A DNA stretch of 64,000 nt from Anabaena subtropica FACHB-260 (GTDB taxonomy: Bacteria > Cyanobacteriota > Cyanobacteriia > Cyanobacteriales > Nostocaceae): contig NZ_JACJRF010000016.1 in assembly GCF_014697105.1 (NCBI RefSeq), forward strand, positions 52,599 through 116,598, in the 5' to 3' direction. The position numbers and the translations under genes were made by a program. The stretch's first letter is position 1. Each line of letters opens with the position of its first letter. Shown here one piece after another: positions 10,161-18,616 of this stretch. Under the pieces are notes generated by a model. It did not search any database, was not told where the DNA came from, and saw only the letters and a program-made list of their open reading frames with translations.

Positions 10161-11621
10161 CTATGAAATTACTTGACTTAATCTTTTTACCCCTAGTTGA
10201 ATTTGCTGCTCATTTAGTTCAGCGTATCCAAAGATAAATTCACTACCAGGGCTATCTTTTAAATATTGAGGATATGCTGCGCCAATACCTACACCAGCAA
10301 GAGCAGCACGCTGGACTATTTCATTGTCATGAAGATTAGTATTTATTTTTACCATGAGGTGCATTCCGGCATTTTCTCCCAAGATTTTTACTCTGTCACC
10401 AAAATGAGAAATCAACGCGTGTACCAAAGTTTGTCTGCGTTGGTCGTAGAGCGATCGCATCCGTCTGATATGTCTTTCTAAATGACCTTCTGTAATAAAA
10501 TCTGTGAGGGCGTACTGTTCCAATAAACTACATTGTCGGTCTGCTAACCATTTCCCACGGGCAAATACATATACCAAATTCTGTGGCAAAACTAAATAAC
10601 CCAGACGCAAAGCAGGAAAAAGTACTTTAGAAAATGTGCCGACATAGATAACTGAGTTACCTTGGTCTAATCCTTGCAGAGCTGGTATGGGACGCTCACC
10701 ATAACGATACTCACTATCATAGTCATCTTCAATAATCATCGCTCCTGATTTCTGCGCCCAAGCGAGTAACTCTAATCTGCGGGGAAGAGATAACACCGCA
10801 CCTGTGGGAAATTGATGAGATGGGGTGACATAAACAAGTTTGACCTGAGGAATTATACTTTTTATTAATTCACTGATGATTAAACCAGACTGATCCACAG
10901 ATACAGGAAATAAACTAGCTCCCTGGGCCAAAAAAGCTCGTCTAGCGCCTAAATAACCTGGTTCTTCTACAGCAATCCCATCACCCCTATCAATTAATAT
11001 ACGTGTAATTAAATCTAGTCCTTGCTGGGAACCACCAACAATAATGATTTGCTCTGCACTACAATTGACTGCTCTAGACCGAGAAAGATAAGAAGCGATC
11101 GCCTCTCGTAATGGTTGATATCCCATAGAGTCTTCCGTATAGTCAAGCACATCTGCATGAGAGTGACAATGGCGAGATATTAACTTACGCCACAAGTCTA
11201 TAGGGAACTTATCAAAAGCTGGTCGCCCATAACTGAAGCTGATTTTTACGTCTGGTTCTGGAATACGTAAAAATGCTTGATCACTCAAACTTTCACCATA
11301 GGCTGATAGATGTATAGATGAGTTAGCAGGTTGTAATTTTGAGTCAATCGGTGCAGCACTAAGTAATTCATCAGGGAGTTGGCGACAGACAAACGTTCCC
11401 GAACCCATAATGGTTTCTAGATAACCTTCACTCAGTAATAACTCATAACTTTGAGTAACAGTGGCACGGGAAACACCGAGTAATTGAGCCAGCGATCGCG
11501 TTGAAGGCAGTTTTTGACCCGATGCTAATCTTCCCGAAAGAATAGCTTGGCGCAATTCCTCATAAACTTGGCGATACAAAGATAAGGGTGCGTGTGGATC
11601 AATACTAATAGCAAAATCCAT
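10161..11621 (-). CDS. MocR/PdxR-type transcriptional regulator (GntR HTH + aminotransferase domain)
   Basis: PLP-binding regulator of the MocR subfamily. Residues about 10-75 are a GntR winged helix (PLSLYRQVYEELRQAILSGR, LPSTRSLAQLLGVSRATVTQ). The rest is a class I aminotransferase fold with GGSQQGLDLI, the Asp of IIEDDYDSEYRYG and the PLP-binding Lys in YVGTFSKVLFPALRLGYL. Such proteins sense PLP or another amine and usually control the divergent gene. Here that gene encodes a PNPOx-fold protein, which fits a vitamin B6-linked role, but this is inference. Length is 486 residues, normal. The 116-base divergent region carries repeated AAAGTGG motifs. Confidence 0.9.
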   Translation of the reverse strand: MDFAISIDPHAPLSLYRQVYEELRQAILSGRLASGQKLPSTRSLAQLLGVSRATVTQSYELLLSEGYLETIMGSGTFVCRQLPDELLSAAPIDSKLQPANSSIHLSAYGESLSDQAFLRIPEPDVKISFSYGRPAFDKFPIDLWRKLISRHCHSHADVLDYTEDSMGYQPLREAIASYLSRSRAVNCSAEQIIIVGGSQQGLDLITRILIDRGDGIAVEEPGYLGARRAFLAQGASLFPVSVDQSGLIISELIKSIIPQVKLVYVTPSHQFPTGAVLSLPRRLELLAWAQKSGAMIIEDDYDSEYRYGERPIPALQGLDQGNSVIYVGTFSKVLFPALRLGYLVLPQNLVYVFARGKWLADRQCSLLEQYALTDFITEGHLERHIRRMRSLYDQRRQTLVHALISHFGDRVKILGENAGMHLMVKINTNLHDNEIVQRAALAGVGIGAAYPQYLKDSPGSEFIFGYAELNEQQIQLGVKRLSQVIS

Positions 11622-11647
11622 GCTGAATTACGAATTATGGAGGAAAT

Positions 11648-11697
11648 AAAGTGGACTGGTAATTTAACCAAAAAGTGGCACTTGTGTCATTCCACTT
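11648..11697. promoter_or_regulatory. Candidate MocR operator (AAAGTGG repeats)
   Basis: In the 116-base region between the divergent starts, AAAGTGG occurs as a direct repeat (11648-11654 and 11672-11678, spaced 24 bases apart start to start), followed by an inverted CCACTT at 11692-11697. MocR/PdxR proteins usually bind direct repeats, sometimes with an inverted half-site, in exactly this position. This is inference from layout. Confidence 0.5.
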
Positions 11698-11737
11698 ACC
11701 TGATTAATCTAACCATATAGAGTAGAAATTTTCAGTC

Positions 11738-12409
11738 ATGACCCAACAAAAAGCCCCCAGTCAAAGAACGACCGTTAAACGTGTACCCCAACGAGCCGAC
11801 TATGAACATCACACCATTTATCAAATTCTGGACGAAGGATTAGTCTGTCATGTGGGTTTTGTGGCGGACGGACAGCCTTTCGTGATTCCTACAGCCTACG
11901 GACGAGTTGAGGATACCCTATACATTCATGGCTCACCTGCTAGCCGAATGTTGAGAACCCTCCAACAAGGTATTGATGTCTGCGTTACAGTAACCTTAAT
12001 TGATGGTTTAGTACTAGCGCGATCGGCATTTCATCACTCAATGAACTATCGCTCAGTGGTAGTATTTGGTAAAGCCACACTGGTAGAAAATGCAGAACAA
12101 AAATTAACTGCGCTCAAAGCCTTTACAGATCACGTTATTCTAGGGAGATGGGAAAAAGTGCGATCGCCCAGTCGTCAAGAATTAGCCGGAACTATAGTAC
12201 TATCTCTACCGCTAACAGAAGCCTCAGCAAAAATTCGTACTGGTAGTCCCCTTGATGATGAAGCTGATTATCAAATACCTGTCTGGGCTGGAGAAATTCC
12301 CTTAAAATTGACTGCGGCCACACCCATAAATGATTCTCGCTTAGATTCAAGTATTCAAGTACCTGTAAATATTAGTAACTACACTAGACCACAAACAGGC
12401 GTTGCTTAA
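11738..12409 (+). CDS. Pyridoxamine 5'-phosphate oxidase-family flavin-binding protein
   Basis: Split-barrel (PNPOx-like) flavoprotein of the group often called flavin-nucleotide-binding or nitroimidazole-resistance-like. Visible segments are RADYEHHTIYQILDEGLVCH, VGFVADGQPFVIPTAYGRVE with LYIHGSPASRMLRTL (FMN phosphate-binding region), VLARSAFHHSMNYRSVVVFG and the C-terminal SAKIRTGSPLDDEADYQIPV with VWAGEIPL. It is 223 residues long and lacks the C-terminal dimer signature of true PdxH, so it is unlikely to be PNP oxidase itself. It is divergent from the MocR-type regulator, which probably controls it. Confidence 0.85.
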   Translation: MTQQKAPSQRTTVKRVPQRADYEHHTIYQILDEGLVCHVGFVADGQPFVIPTAYGRVEDTLYIHGSPASRMLRTLQQGIDVCVTVTLIDGLVLARSAFHHSMNYRSVVVFGKATLVENAEQKLTALKAFTDHVILGRWEKVRSPSRQELAGTIVLSLPLTEASAKIRTGSPLDDEADYQIPVWAGEIPLKLTAATPINDSRLDSSIQVPVNISNYTRPQTGVA

Positions 12410-12470
12410 AGAAGGCACAAGGCACAGAGAGGGCAGAGGACAGATGGCGCAACTTCTCGTAGAGAAGGTT

Positions 12471-12505
12471 TTGTACATTTGGGGTATGTATCCCCAAATG
12501 TACAA
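12471..12505. repeat. Perfect inverted repeat, 14-bp stem
   Basis: TTGTACATTTGGGG (12471-12484), 7-base loop, CCCCAAATGTACAA (12492-12505). It sits just before a second perfect hairpin, in the gap between two PPOX-fold genes. Confidence 0.85.
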
Positions 12506-12508
12506 GAG

Positions 12509-12531
12509 CCACCAAATTGAAAATTTGGTGG
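12509..12531. repeat. Perfect inverted repeat, 10-bp stem
   Basis: CCACCAAATT (12509-12518), loop GAA, AATTTGGTGG (12522-12531). It begins 4 bases after the preceding palindrome; the two probably form one dispersed element. A run of purines (GGGGGTCTTAAAC) follows. Confidence 0.85.
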
Positions 12532-12618
12532 GGGTCTTAAACCCTTGCTTCCTCCGGTCGTAGCAGAGAAAAATTTGAACTCAGCACTCCCTACTCCCCA
12601 TTCTCCACTCCCCTATTT

Positions 12619-13179
12619 ATGGCTAAAGTTTTTGACCATATCACCAAAGAATTACAAGAGTTTATTGCAGATCAACACCTGTTTTTTGTAGCTTCTGCAC
12701 CCCTAAGTCCTAATGGTCACGTTAATATGTCACCTAAAGGATTAGACTGTTTTCGCATTCTCTCTCACCATCAAGTGGCTTACTTAGACTTAACGGGTAG
12801 CGGTAACGAAACTTCAGCCCACCTCCAAGAAAATGGGCGAATCACTTTGATGTTCTGCGCTTTTGAGAAATCACCTTGCATTTTGCGCCTTTACGGAAAA
12901 GGAAAGACTATTTTACCCAGTTCCCCTGATTGGGATTCTTTGTACTCATTGTTTCCAGCAATCCCTGGAATTCGCCAAATCATCGTTGCCGATATTGAGC
13001 GCGTGCAAACTTCTTGCGGTTTTGGTGTACCACTCTATGAATATCAAGGTCAAAGACAGATTTTAGTGGATTGGGCAAATAAAAAAGGAGAGCAAGGAGT
13101 CAAAGACTATCAACAGCAGAAAAATCTTGTGAGTATTGATGGTCTATCGACTCCACTCAGTCAATTATCTCAAGACTGA
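12619..13179 (+). CDS. Pyridoxamine 5'-phosphate oxidase family protein
   Basis: Second PNPOx-fold protein, 186 residues, of the general-stress/FMN-binding type. Typical segments: FIADQHLFFVASAPLSPNGH with VNMSPKGLDCFRIL, YLDLTGSGNETSAHLQENGR, ITLMFCAFEKSPCILRLYGK and the C-terminal SCGFGVPLYEY. Residues GSGNETSAHL and RITLMF form the usual cofactor-contacting loops. The substrate is unknown. It lies 209 bases downstream of the other PPOX gene, separated by two palindromes, so cotranscription is possible but not obvious. Confidence 0.85.
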   Translation: MAKVFDHITKELQEFIADQHLFFVASAPLSPNGHVNMSPKGLDCFRILSHHQVAYLDLTGSGNETSAHLQENGRITLMFCAFEKSPCILRLYGKGKTILPSSPDWDSLYSLFPAIPGIRQIIVADIERVQTSCGFGVPLYEYQGQRQILVDWANKKGEQGVKDYQQQKNLVSIDGLSTPLSQLSQD

Positions 13180-13271
13180 TGCAAATTTTTAAAACCAGCT
13201 GACAGAAACAGCATGGATGTGTAAAGTAGTTGAGGAACGTTTAACATATTTAATTTTTGACACATCCATCT

Positions 13272-13511
13272 ATGGATAGGAAAACCAAACGCCTCTTATT
13301 GCTTGTGGCTTCTTGTAGTGTAGCAGGTGTAGTTTTAGGGGGAACCGCTAGTTGGGCCCAGAGCAATCTTTGCTTGCAAGCTGATAAAGTTACAAGTGAG
13401 TGCCTGACTCAAGACCCCATACAAGAAACTGTAGAAGGAATGAGTACAGGCTTATTAGCTGGGGCAGGGGCGGCTTTCGGTGTAGCATGGAATGTGCGTC
13501 ACCAAGATTAA
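13272..13511 (+). CDS. Small secreted or membrane-anchored protein, unknown function
   Basis: Predicted 79-residue protein from the ATG at 13272. It has a classical signal peptide: MDRKTKRLLLLVASCSVAGV, then a small-residue stretch ending in ASWAQ, with likely cleavage at the A-x-A-like WAQ. The mature part has two Cys (LCLQADKVTSECLTQDP), possibly a disulfide, and a second Gly/Ala-rich hydrophobic stretch (LLAGAGAAFGVAWNV) that could be a membrane helix. An upstream TTG at 13257 only adds five residues. It overlaps the convergent gene by 4 bases. I do not recognise the family. Confidence 0.6.
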   Translation: MDRKTKRLLLLVASCSVAGVVLGGTASWAQSNLCLQADKVTSECLTQDPIQETVEGMSTGLLAGAGAAFGVAWNVRHQD

Positions 13512-14269
13512 AAACGATAATTGCGATCGCGCACCCATAGACTCACGGGTACAGCATTACCCTGTGGGTCTACCTTAACTCTCACCGATAGAGGTCGTAA
13601 CTGTCCATTTCTAGTTTGACGAGCATCGCGGAAAATGTCGTTATTTAACTGCTGGCGTTGTTCTTCTGGGATATTGTATGATTCCACACCATAGTTAATC
13701 AAACCGTTCTGGTAAACCCCTCTCAAAGCTACTTGATTATCTCGCAGAGACATAGGTAAATTGCTGCTGACACGCAAAGGTCGCCAAGCTCTGGGAACAC
13801 CGTTACCAAGGGATTGCTGCTCTTGCAAAATCACATACAAATTAGTTCCTTCGAGTAGTTGCCGATTTCTCCCCCGATTTCTCCTAACTAACTCCTGCCA
13901 GCCAGGAAGCCTCCGCAAATTTGCAACACGAGATATGTTGTAATCTAGATTGAGCGTATAACCCTGCAATACATTACCAGGATTAGTCGGTAAAGTTTGT
14001 AATGTTACCTCTCTACCAGTGAGGTTGGTATACATTGCTTGAGTAGGCACTGACAAAATTAGCCCTGTTTGTAAAATTAGGGGCAACAATAAGCGCCAAA
14101 AAGGTAGAGGCTGATTGTATTTTTGCTCAGTAGCAGTTAAATAATCCCGAAAAGTCAATTTCTTGGAAAATTCAGTTTCGGGAGACCAAGTTTTATTTTT
14201 GCTAGATTCAGAAGTTTCACTTGCCATAAGCGTAGTCCTAGAAATAATAGATTTTGGGGAAACGGACAT
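13508..14269 (-). CDS. GDYXXLXY-domain membrane protein
   Basis: Predicted single-pass or secreted-facing protein of 253 residues. After a polar N-terminus rich in Ser and Thr there is one hydrophobic segment (LPFWRLLLPLILQTGLILSV, about 75-95), then the extracytoplasmic part. The segment NVLQGYTLNLDYNI matches the GDYXXLXY family signature, with Gln replacing the usual residue before GY. The C-terminal VRVKVDPQGNAVPVSLWVRD is typical. In many bacteria this family is encoded beside a DUF2157 protein, as here (72 bases upstream). Function unknown. An internal Met at residue 11 (MASETSES) could be the true start. Confidence 0.75.
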   Translation of the reverse strand: MSVSPKSIISRTTLMASETSESSKNKTWSPETEFSKKLTFRDYLTATEQKYNQPLPFWRLLLPLILQTGLILSVPTQAMYTNLTGREVTLQTLPTNPGNVLQGYTLNLDYNISRVANLRRLPGWQELVRRNRGRNRQLLEGTNLYVILQEQQSLGNGVPRAWRPLRVSSNLPMSLRDNQVALRGVYQNGLINYGVESYNIPEEQRQQLNNDIFRDARQTRNGQLRPLSVRVKVDPQGNAVPVSLWVRDRNYRF

Positions 14270-14340
14270 TGGACTTACGCAGAGTTGGGAGTCATCAATT
14301 CAAAATTAAAATTTTGCTCCCTTATTTTCTTCCCACTCCA

Positions 14341-15807
14341 TCAACTTGATTTCTTACTAGAAGAACCAGTGAGACGATTTTCAAACCACATTCCGGCACT
14401 AATTAATATTGAACCGCACATCAAGAAGACCATTGACCTAAACAGTAAATCGGTGTTGTACTCTAACATCCGACTAATAACCAGTAAAGTTAACAATAGC
14501 ATACCGCCCCAAAAAGAGCGTCTGTCACTTAACTTCATCCCTTCTTGAATTAGTCCCCAAGACAGCACAGCTAAAAGCACATTGAAAATAAAACTACCCA
14601 GGTCGCCAATGCGATTGACAGCTTGATGCCAGAACGGCACTACGATAATAAAACCCAGAAAAGTGGCAATCAAACCAGTATTAAAAACAACTTCCCGACG
14701 AGGAGGGTTACTTCTTTGACGTAAAAGAAACAACCATTGCAATACTGCTAAACCACTGAGAATACCCAAATCGATGATGGGTAAAGACAAGAAATTGTTG
14801 CTGTTGTTTGCTGACCCAAAGGAATTGGCAGAAAATCCTTGCCATTGCCAACGAAAGGAAAGAGCATAAAAGACTAACCCAAAAGCGATTAAAGCTAAGT
14901 TACGTGCTAGGGGTTGAAATAGCCTGTAATTTATGGTGGGAAATAGCAGATCGTCATAACTCCAGAATATTGCCGGAGGCAGAGCTAATGCAAAAGATGC
15001 CACCCAAGGAGCCACATCAGAAAAATTCAGCAATGGCAGAGGGTTGAGGTTAAATTGCAGGGAACTAGCAAAGAAAAAGGCTGCTAAGAAGAAAATCCAC
15101 CGCGAACGGCAGAGGTAAGCCAAGGGTACAAACAATAACCATGATATTAGTGGCATATGGCGTACTGCTAGCCGCGCCCAACCCCACTCGCCGGAAGAGT
15201 ACCACAAATCTCCTAGTCCAGTCCAATAGCCAATCTGTACAAGGACAATGGCCATAATTCCTAAGGAATTTAATGACAAGCCATAAGCCATGAAAGAAAC
15301 ACCAAATCCCCAGGCTAGAAATAGTTCAGGAATAGAACCGGTGATATTAAAAATTTGCGCCATAAGGATGAGGTTCGCACCCAGGATAAATGCCGCAAAA
15401 ATTAATAATGCTTCTCCCAAGAAGCGCTTATTACGTTGGGACTTTTTCCCTTCTTTGCTATTGAGTGTCGGTTCTCTCCAGGTGTAAAAACCTGTGATAC
15501 TGATGAAGAAAAATAAACTCATCATCAAGATGAATTTAACTTCTCGTGGCCAAGAGAACCAATTAGCAGCCGCAAAGGTAAAGACACCTATAACCAACAA
15601 GATACCGCCTACAGCGATCGCTATCATCATAAAGCGATCGCGTGCAGCAGTTTCTAGATTCTTAAATTGATAGCGATCGGCAATTTGTTGATACTGCGAA
15701 GCACTAATTATTCCTTCATCACGCCATAATTCCGCATCTCGCCGCAATCTTCGTTGAAAATTGTCAAAAAGCATGACTCTATCCACTGCGCTAGGGTAGT
15801 TTGGCAA
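14341..15807 (-). CDS. DUF2157 domain multi-pass membrane protein
   Basis: 488-residue integral membrane protein. The N-terminal cytosolic domain (RRLRRDAELWRDEGIISASQ) and first membrane pair (FMMIAIAVGGILLVIGVF and FILMMSLFFFISITGFYTW) are typical of DUF2157. At least ten further hydrophobic segments follow up to the C-terminus. It is probably cotranscribed with the GDYXXLXY gene downstream, and the two protein families co-occur widely. No function is established; an envelope or transport role is only a guess. Confidence 0.82.
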   Translation of the reverse strand: MPNYPSAVDRVMLFDNFQRRLRRDAELWRDEGIISASQYQQIADRYQFKNLETAARDRFMMIAIAVGGILLVIGVFTFAAANWFSWPREVKFILMMSLFFFISITGFYTWREPTLNSKEGKKSQRNKRFLGEALLIFAAFILGANLILMAQIFNITGSIPELFLAWGFGVSFMAYGLSLNSLGIMAIVLVQIGYWTGLGDLWYSSGEWGWARLAVRHMPLISWLLFVPLAYLCRSRWIFFLAAFFFASSLQFNLNPLPLLNFSDVAPWVASFALALPPAIFWSYDDLLFPTINYRLFQPLARNLALIAFGLVFYALSFRWQWQGFSANSFGSANNSNNFLSLPIIDLGILSGLAVLQWLFLLRQRSNPPRREVVFNTGLIATFLGFIIVVPFWHQAVNRIGDLGSFIFNVLLAVLSWGLIQEGMKLSDRRSFWGGMLLLTLLVISRMLEYNTDLLFRSMVFLMCGSILISAGMWFENRLTGSSSKKSS

Positions 15808-15985
15808 TTTTTTCGGATTTACGCATGGATATTGGGGCGTGCTGAGTGTTGAGTGAAGAATATAAAATTATGAGTTTTTATTCTCTATCTACTCCTCTAG
15901 TCCTCTACTTTCTCCCACTCCCCACTCCCTAGTATTATGAAGCCTAGCCACTTATAAGCATTGTTCTTCTGTAACAGTTTTACTA

Positions 15986-16939
15986 ATGGAAAAACCATCA
16001 AATTTACTGCTTAAACTTGCACGACGTTTGTTTGAAACTCCTGATAAACAAGAAAAATTTATCGAGGCGTTAGTTGCTCCTCAACCTTTTAATCCCTGTA
16101 TTCTTTGGTGTCAAAATCAGCCAGAACATTCACCTTTTTCCGTAGAATCTCCATTAAGTTGGCAACCACAATTTGTAGACCGTCTACATCTGGGAGAAAA
16201 ACCAGGACAGCATCCTCTACATCATCAAGGATATTTCTATTGTTTGGATTTTTCATCTGTATTTGCAGCGTCTATTTTATTAACACTTCCCCAATCAGTA
16301 CGTTTAATTTTTGATATGTGTGCCGCCCCTGGTGGTAAAAGTATTTTTGCTTGGCAAGCTCTGCAACCAGAATTAATTATCTGTAATGAAGTAATTGGTA
16401 AACGCTTGGGAATGTTAATTTCTAATTTAAAGCGTTGTCATATTAATCCTTGTATCGTAGTCAATAGAGATTCTATTATATTTGCAGAAAATATACCTTT
16501 TTCCAGTAATTTAGTATTGGTTGATGCCCCTTGTACTGGACAATCTCTATTAGCTAAAGGAGCAAAAGCACCTGGATGTTTTCACCCAACAGCTATTAAT
16601 AAGAGTGCCAACCGCCAAAAGCGAATCATCGCCAATTCTGCACAAATTGTTGCCCCGCAAGGTTATCTTGCCTATATGACTTGTACTTATTCTCCTGAAG
16701 AAAATGAGCAAGTATGTGAATGGTTTTTGTCACGATTTCCCCAATTTCAAGCAATGAAAATAAATCATTTGCAAGAATATCAGTCACATTTAACTACTAT
16801 TCCTTGTTACCGTTTGTTTCCACAAGATAGATTAGGTGCTGGTGCGTTTACGGTACTTTTTAAAAATAGCGCTGATGGTGAATGTAAGGAGTTTGATCAA
16901 GAAATTTTACAGGAGTTAGGTGTTATCCAAAAATTGTAA
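15986..16939 (+). CDS. RsmB/NOP-type RNA m5C methyltransferase
   Basis: SAM-dependent cytosine-C5 RNA methyltransferase of the NOL1/NOP2/Sun family. Motif I is FDMCAAPGGKSIFAWQAL (near residue 109), motif IV LVDAPCTGQSLLAKGAKAPG carries the first conserved Cys, and motif VI YMTCTYSPEENEQV carries the catalytic Cys. It is 317 residues and lacks the N-terminal NusB-like domain of RsmB, so it may be an RsmF- or Trm4-like enzyme; the target (rRNA or tRNA) cannot be decided. A strong terminator follows immediately. Confidence 0.88.
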   Translation: MEKPSNLLLKLARRLFETPDKQEKFIEALVAPQPFNPCILWCQNQPEHSPFSVESPLSWQPQFVDRLHLGEKPGQHPLHHQGYFYCLDFSSVFAASILLTLPQSVRLIFDMCAAPGGKSIFAWQALQPELIICNEVIGKRLGMLISNLKRCHINPCIVVNRDSIIFAENIPFSSNLVLVDAPCTGQSLLAKGAKAPGCFHPTAINKSANRQKRIIANSAQIVAPQGYLAYMTCTYSPEENEQVCEWFLSRFPQFQAMKINHLQEYQSHLTTIPCYRLFPQDRLGAGAFTVLFKNSADGECKEFDQEILQELGVIQKL

Positions 16940-16993
16940 TTTTATTATTATATTTTTTTTTCTCCTGGTGATTCTATGGTTAGTAAATATCAA

Positions 16994-17033
16994 AACCTCA
17001 AAGGACACAAATATTTATGTGTCTTTTGAGGTT
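16994..17033. terminator. Long hairpin terminator between convergent genes
   Basis: AACCTCAAAGGACACA (16994-17009) pairs with TGTGTCTTTTGAGGTT (17018-17033), a 16-bp stem with one G-U position. It lies between the methyltransferase gene and the convergent small membrane protein gene and can serve both. Confidence 0.75.
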
Positions 17034-17061
17034 GATTGAGAAGTGCAAGAGGAGGTTTTTC

Positions 17062-17439
17062 TTATCTATTATTATCTTGTTGTTCGTTAACGCTTCTATC
17101 AGCTGTATCTGGATAGACGGAACCGAATTGTTTTAGCGCTTCTCCAGATTCTTTAGCAATTCTTTTAGCTCTTTCCCCAGGAGCATCTTCTGTTTGACGA
17201 GCTTCTCTATTCCATTCTCCCGTGGTTTTAGGTCTATCAGCATCATCCTGATGGACAACTTGATCAAGCCTTCTGCTTACAGCATCACTACTGCGTCCAG
17301 ATTCAATGCGAGAATCCAAATTTGTTGTTAGTAATAAAAACCCAACTAAGGCAATAGCGAAAAAACGCTTTACTTGAAACTCTTGAAATAGAAACTTGAG
17401 ATTATCGATTACCTTAGAAATTAAATTTGCCATCTTCAT
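17062..17439 (-). CDS. Small single-pass membrane protein, unknown (possible DUF6658-like)
   Basis: 125 residues. After a short amphipathic N-terminus (LISKVIDNLKFLFQEF) comes one membrane segment (FFAIALVGFLLLTTNL, about 28-44). The C-terminal part is hydrophilic and acid/Arg-rich (SSDAVSRRLDQVVHQDDADR, KTTGEWNREARQTEDAPGER) with no Cys. Proteins of this layout are common in heterocystous cyanobacteria; I think it belongs to the small cyanobacterial DUF6658 family but am unsure. Charge distribution suggests the tail is outside the membrane; role unknown. A Met at residue 3 is an alternative start. Confidence 0.6.
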   Translation of the reverse strand: MKMANLISKVIDNLKFLFQEFQVKRFFAIALVGFLLLTTNLDSRIESGRSSDAVSRRLDQVVHQDDADRPKTTGEWNREARQTEDAPGERAKRIAKESGEALKQFGSVYPDTADRSVNEQQDNNR

Positions 17440-17891
17440 ACTCCATTAATTCTGTATCAATCTTTTTCACAAAGGCGGGATTTAATTGGTTAATTTGCAG
17501 TATGAATCATTGATTTTATCGAAATAAAACCTATCTGATTATTAACCAATTGATTTATCTCACCTCAACACTATTCAAACTTAGCAATAAAAAATTAGAT
17601 ACTCATCTAACAGAAGTTATAAATAATCTATTGACTAGGGAAGTTTTTTCAAATCCTACTTTATATTAAAGGAATAGGTTTTTATGACCAATAACCAAAA
17701 TCTTGGGTGTAGTGTAGGTATATCTAATTGATCTGCCAAATTATAACCCACGGAAAATTTACAGGGAAATTAGATTGCGATCGCCTAACTGCTGTGATAG
17801 TCTACACCCCACAGGAGGCTTTGGCGCAGCGTCCCGCAGGGAACGTAGAATGATCTCCAGTCGGTCGGAGACCATCGCTTATCTGATAACC
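17440..17891. other. Intergenic region with a dispersed repeat
   Basis: 452 bases without a gene, AT-rich in the left half, upstream of the small membrane protein gene. At about 17817-17850 it holds a GC-rich element containing GCGCAGCGTCCCGCAGGGAACG, a short interspersed repeat common in Nostoc-type genomes. I see no tRNA or hairpin terminator. Confidence 0.5.
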
Positions 17892-18152
17892 TCAAGCATG
17901 AAGGTTAGCTTGCTCTTGTAACCAAGGGTCTACGGGCTGTCCATCTTTACGGCGCAATTCAATTTCCACTGCGATTACTTCTTTAGAACCAGGAGGAGCA
18001 GGTTTTTGGTGAAAAATAACATCATATTCTAATGGATCATGATTCCTTTCTTTCAACCATTCATGTACTTTCGTAGTAGCAAAGAATGTTTGACCTTGCT
18101 CAAACATCCGGGTAATCTGCATTTGCAGCGTGTAAGGATTTATCCGACCCAT
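17892..18152 (-). CDS. Conserved hypothetical small protein
   Basis: 86-residue soluble protein starting MGRINPYTLQMQITRMFEQG. It has no signal peptide or membrane helix. The sequence (VHEWLKERNHDPLEYDVIFH, then VIAVEIELRRKDGQPVDPWL) has the composition of a compact alpha/beta protein, and codon use fits a real gene. I do not recognise a characterised family. It stands alone between two long non-coding stretches. Confidence 0.6.
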   Translation of the reverse strand: MGRINPYTLQMQITRMFEQGQTFFATTKVHEWLKERNHDPLEYDVIFHQKPAPPGSKEVIAVEIELRRKDGQPVDPWLQEQANLHA

Positions 18153-18616
18153 AAGTTACTACCTTTTTTCAAAAATTTTCGGCACAGGCTAATTACCTGT
18201 TCACATAATCTGATGTTAGTTCAAATACAGGGTACTGCCTACTAATCAATGTAAGAGCTAATTTGTAAACTAAAGTAAAATACTTACCATGTAAGGGTTT
18301 CAGGAATTCGGGTTAATACAGCACTTATTCGCTGAAACTTAGACCTAGTAATGATTTGAATCTCCTTAAGATTTTCTTTACGAATCAGCTCTAAAGGTGA
18401 AATTTTCTAGTGCAATTGACCGCTTCGAGTTAGTCTTTACCAATGGTGACGGTAGAAGTTCGGTAAACCTCATAGCTTTCATTTGGTGATTAGTGGTCAA
18501 ATTGAATCTATCTAAAGTGAAATTTGCAATACTTGCTAATTACGGTAAGCTCTAATATGAAACTTGTAAAGTAACCGTTAAAATTAAAACTAGGAAGTAA
18601 TTGAGGAGCCACCAGG
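18153..18616. other. Intergenic region, nothing identified
   Basis: 464 bases between divergent small genes. Many stop codons in all frames. No clear hairpin, tRNA or repeat seen; it should contain two promoters. A GAGGAG Shine-Dalgarno precedes the DUF4870 start at its right end. Confidence 0.5.

Noticed and set aside
9982..10176. 64-codon plus-strand frame between recR and the MocR gene
   Set aside because: It overlaps the recR N-terminus on the other strand and shows no conserved features.
11738..12409. True pyridoxine phosphate oxidase (PdxH)
   Set aside because: It has the fold but lacks the C-terminal PdxH signature, so I kept the general family name.
18153..18616. Possible tRNA or structured RNA gene
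   Set aside because: I looked for the T-loop GGTTCRANYCC and a matching acceptor stem and found none.
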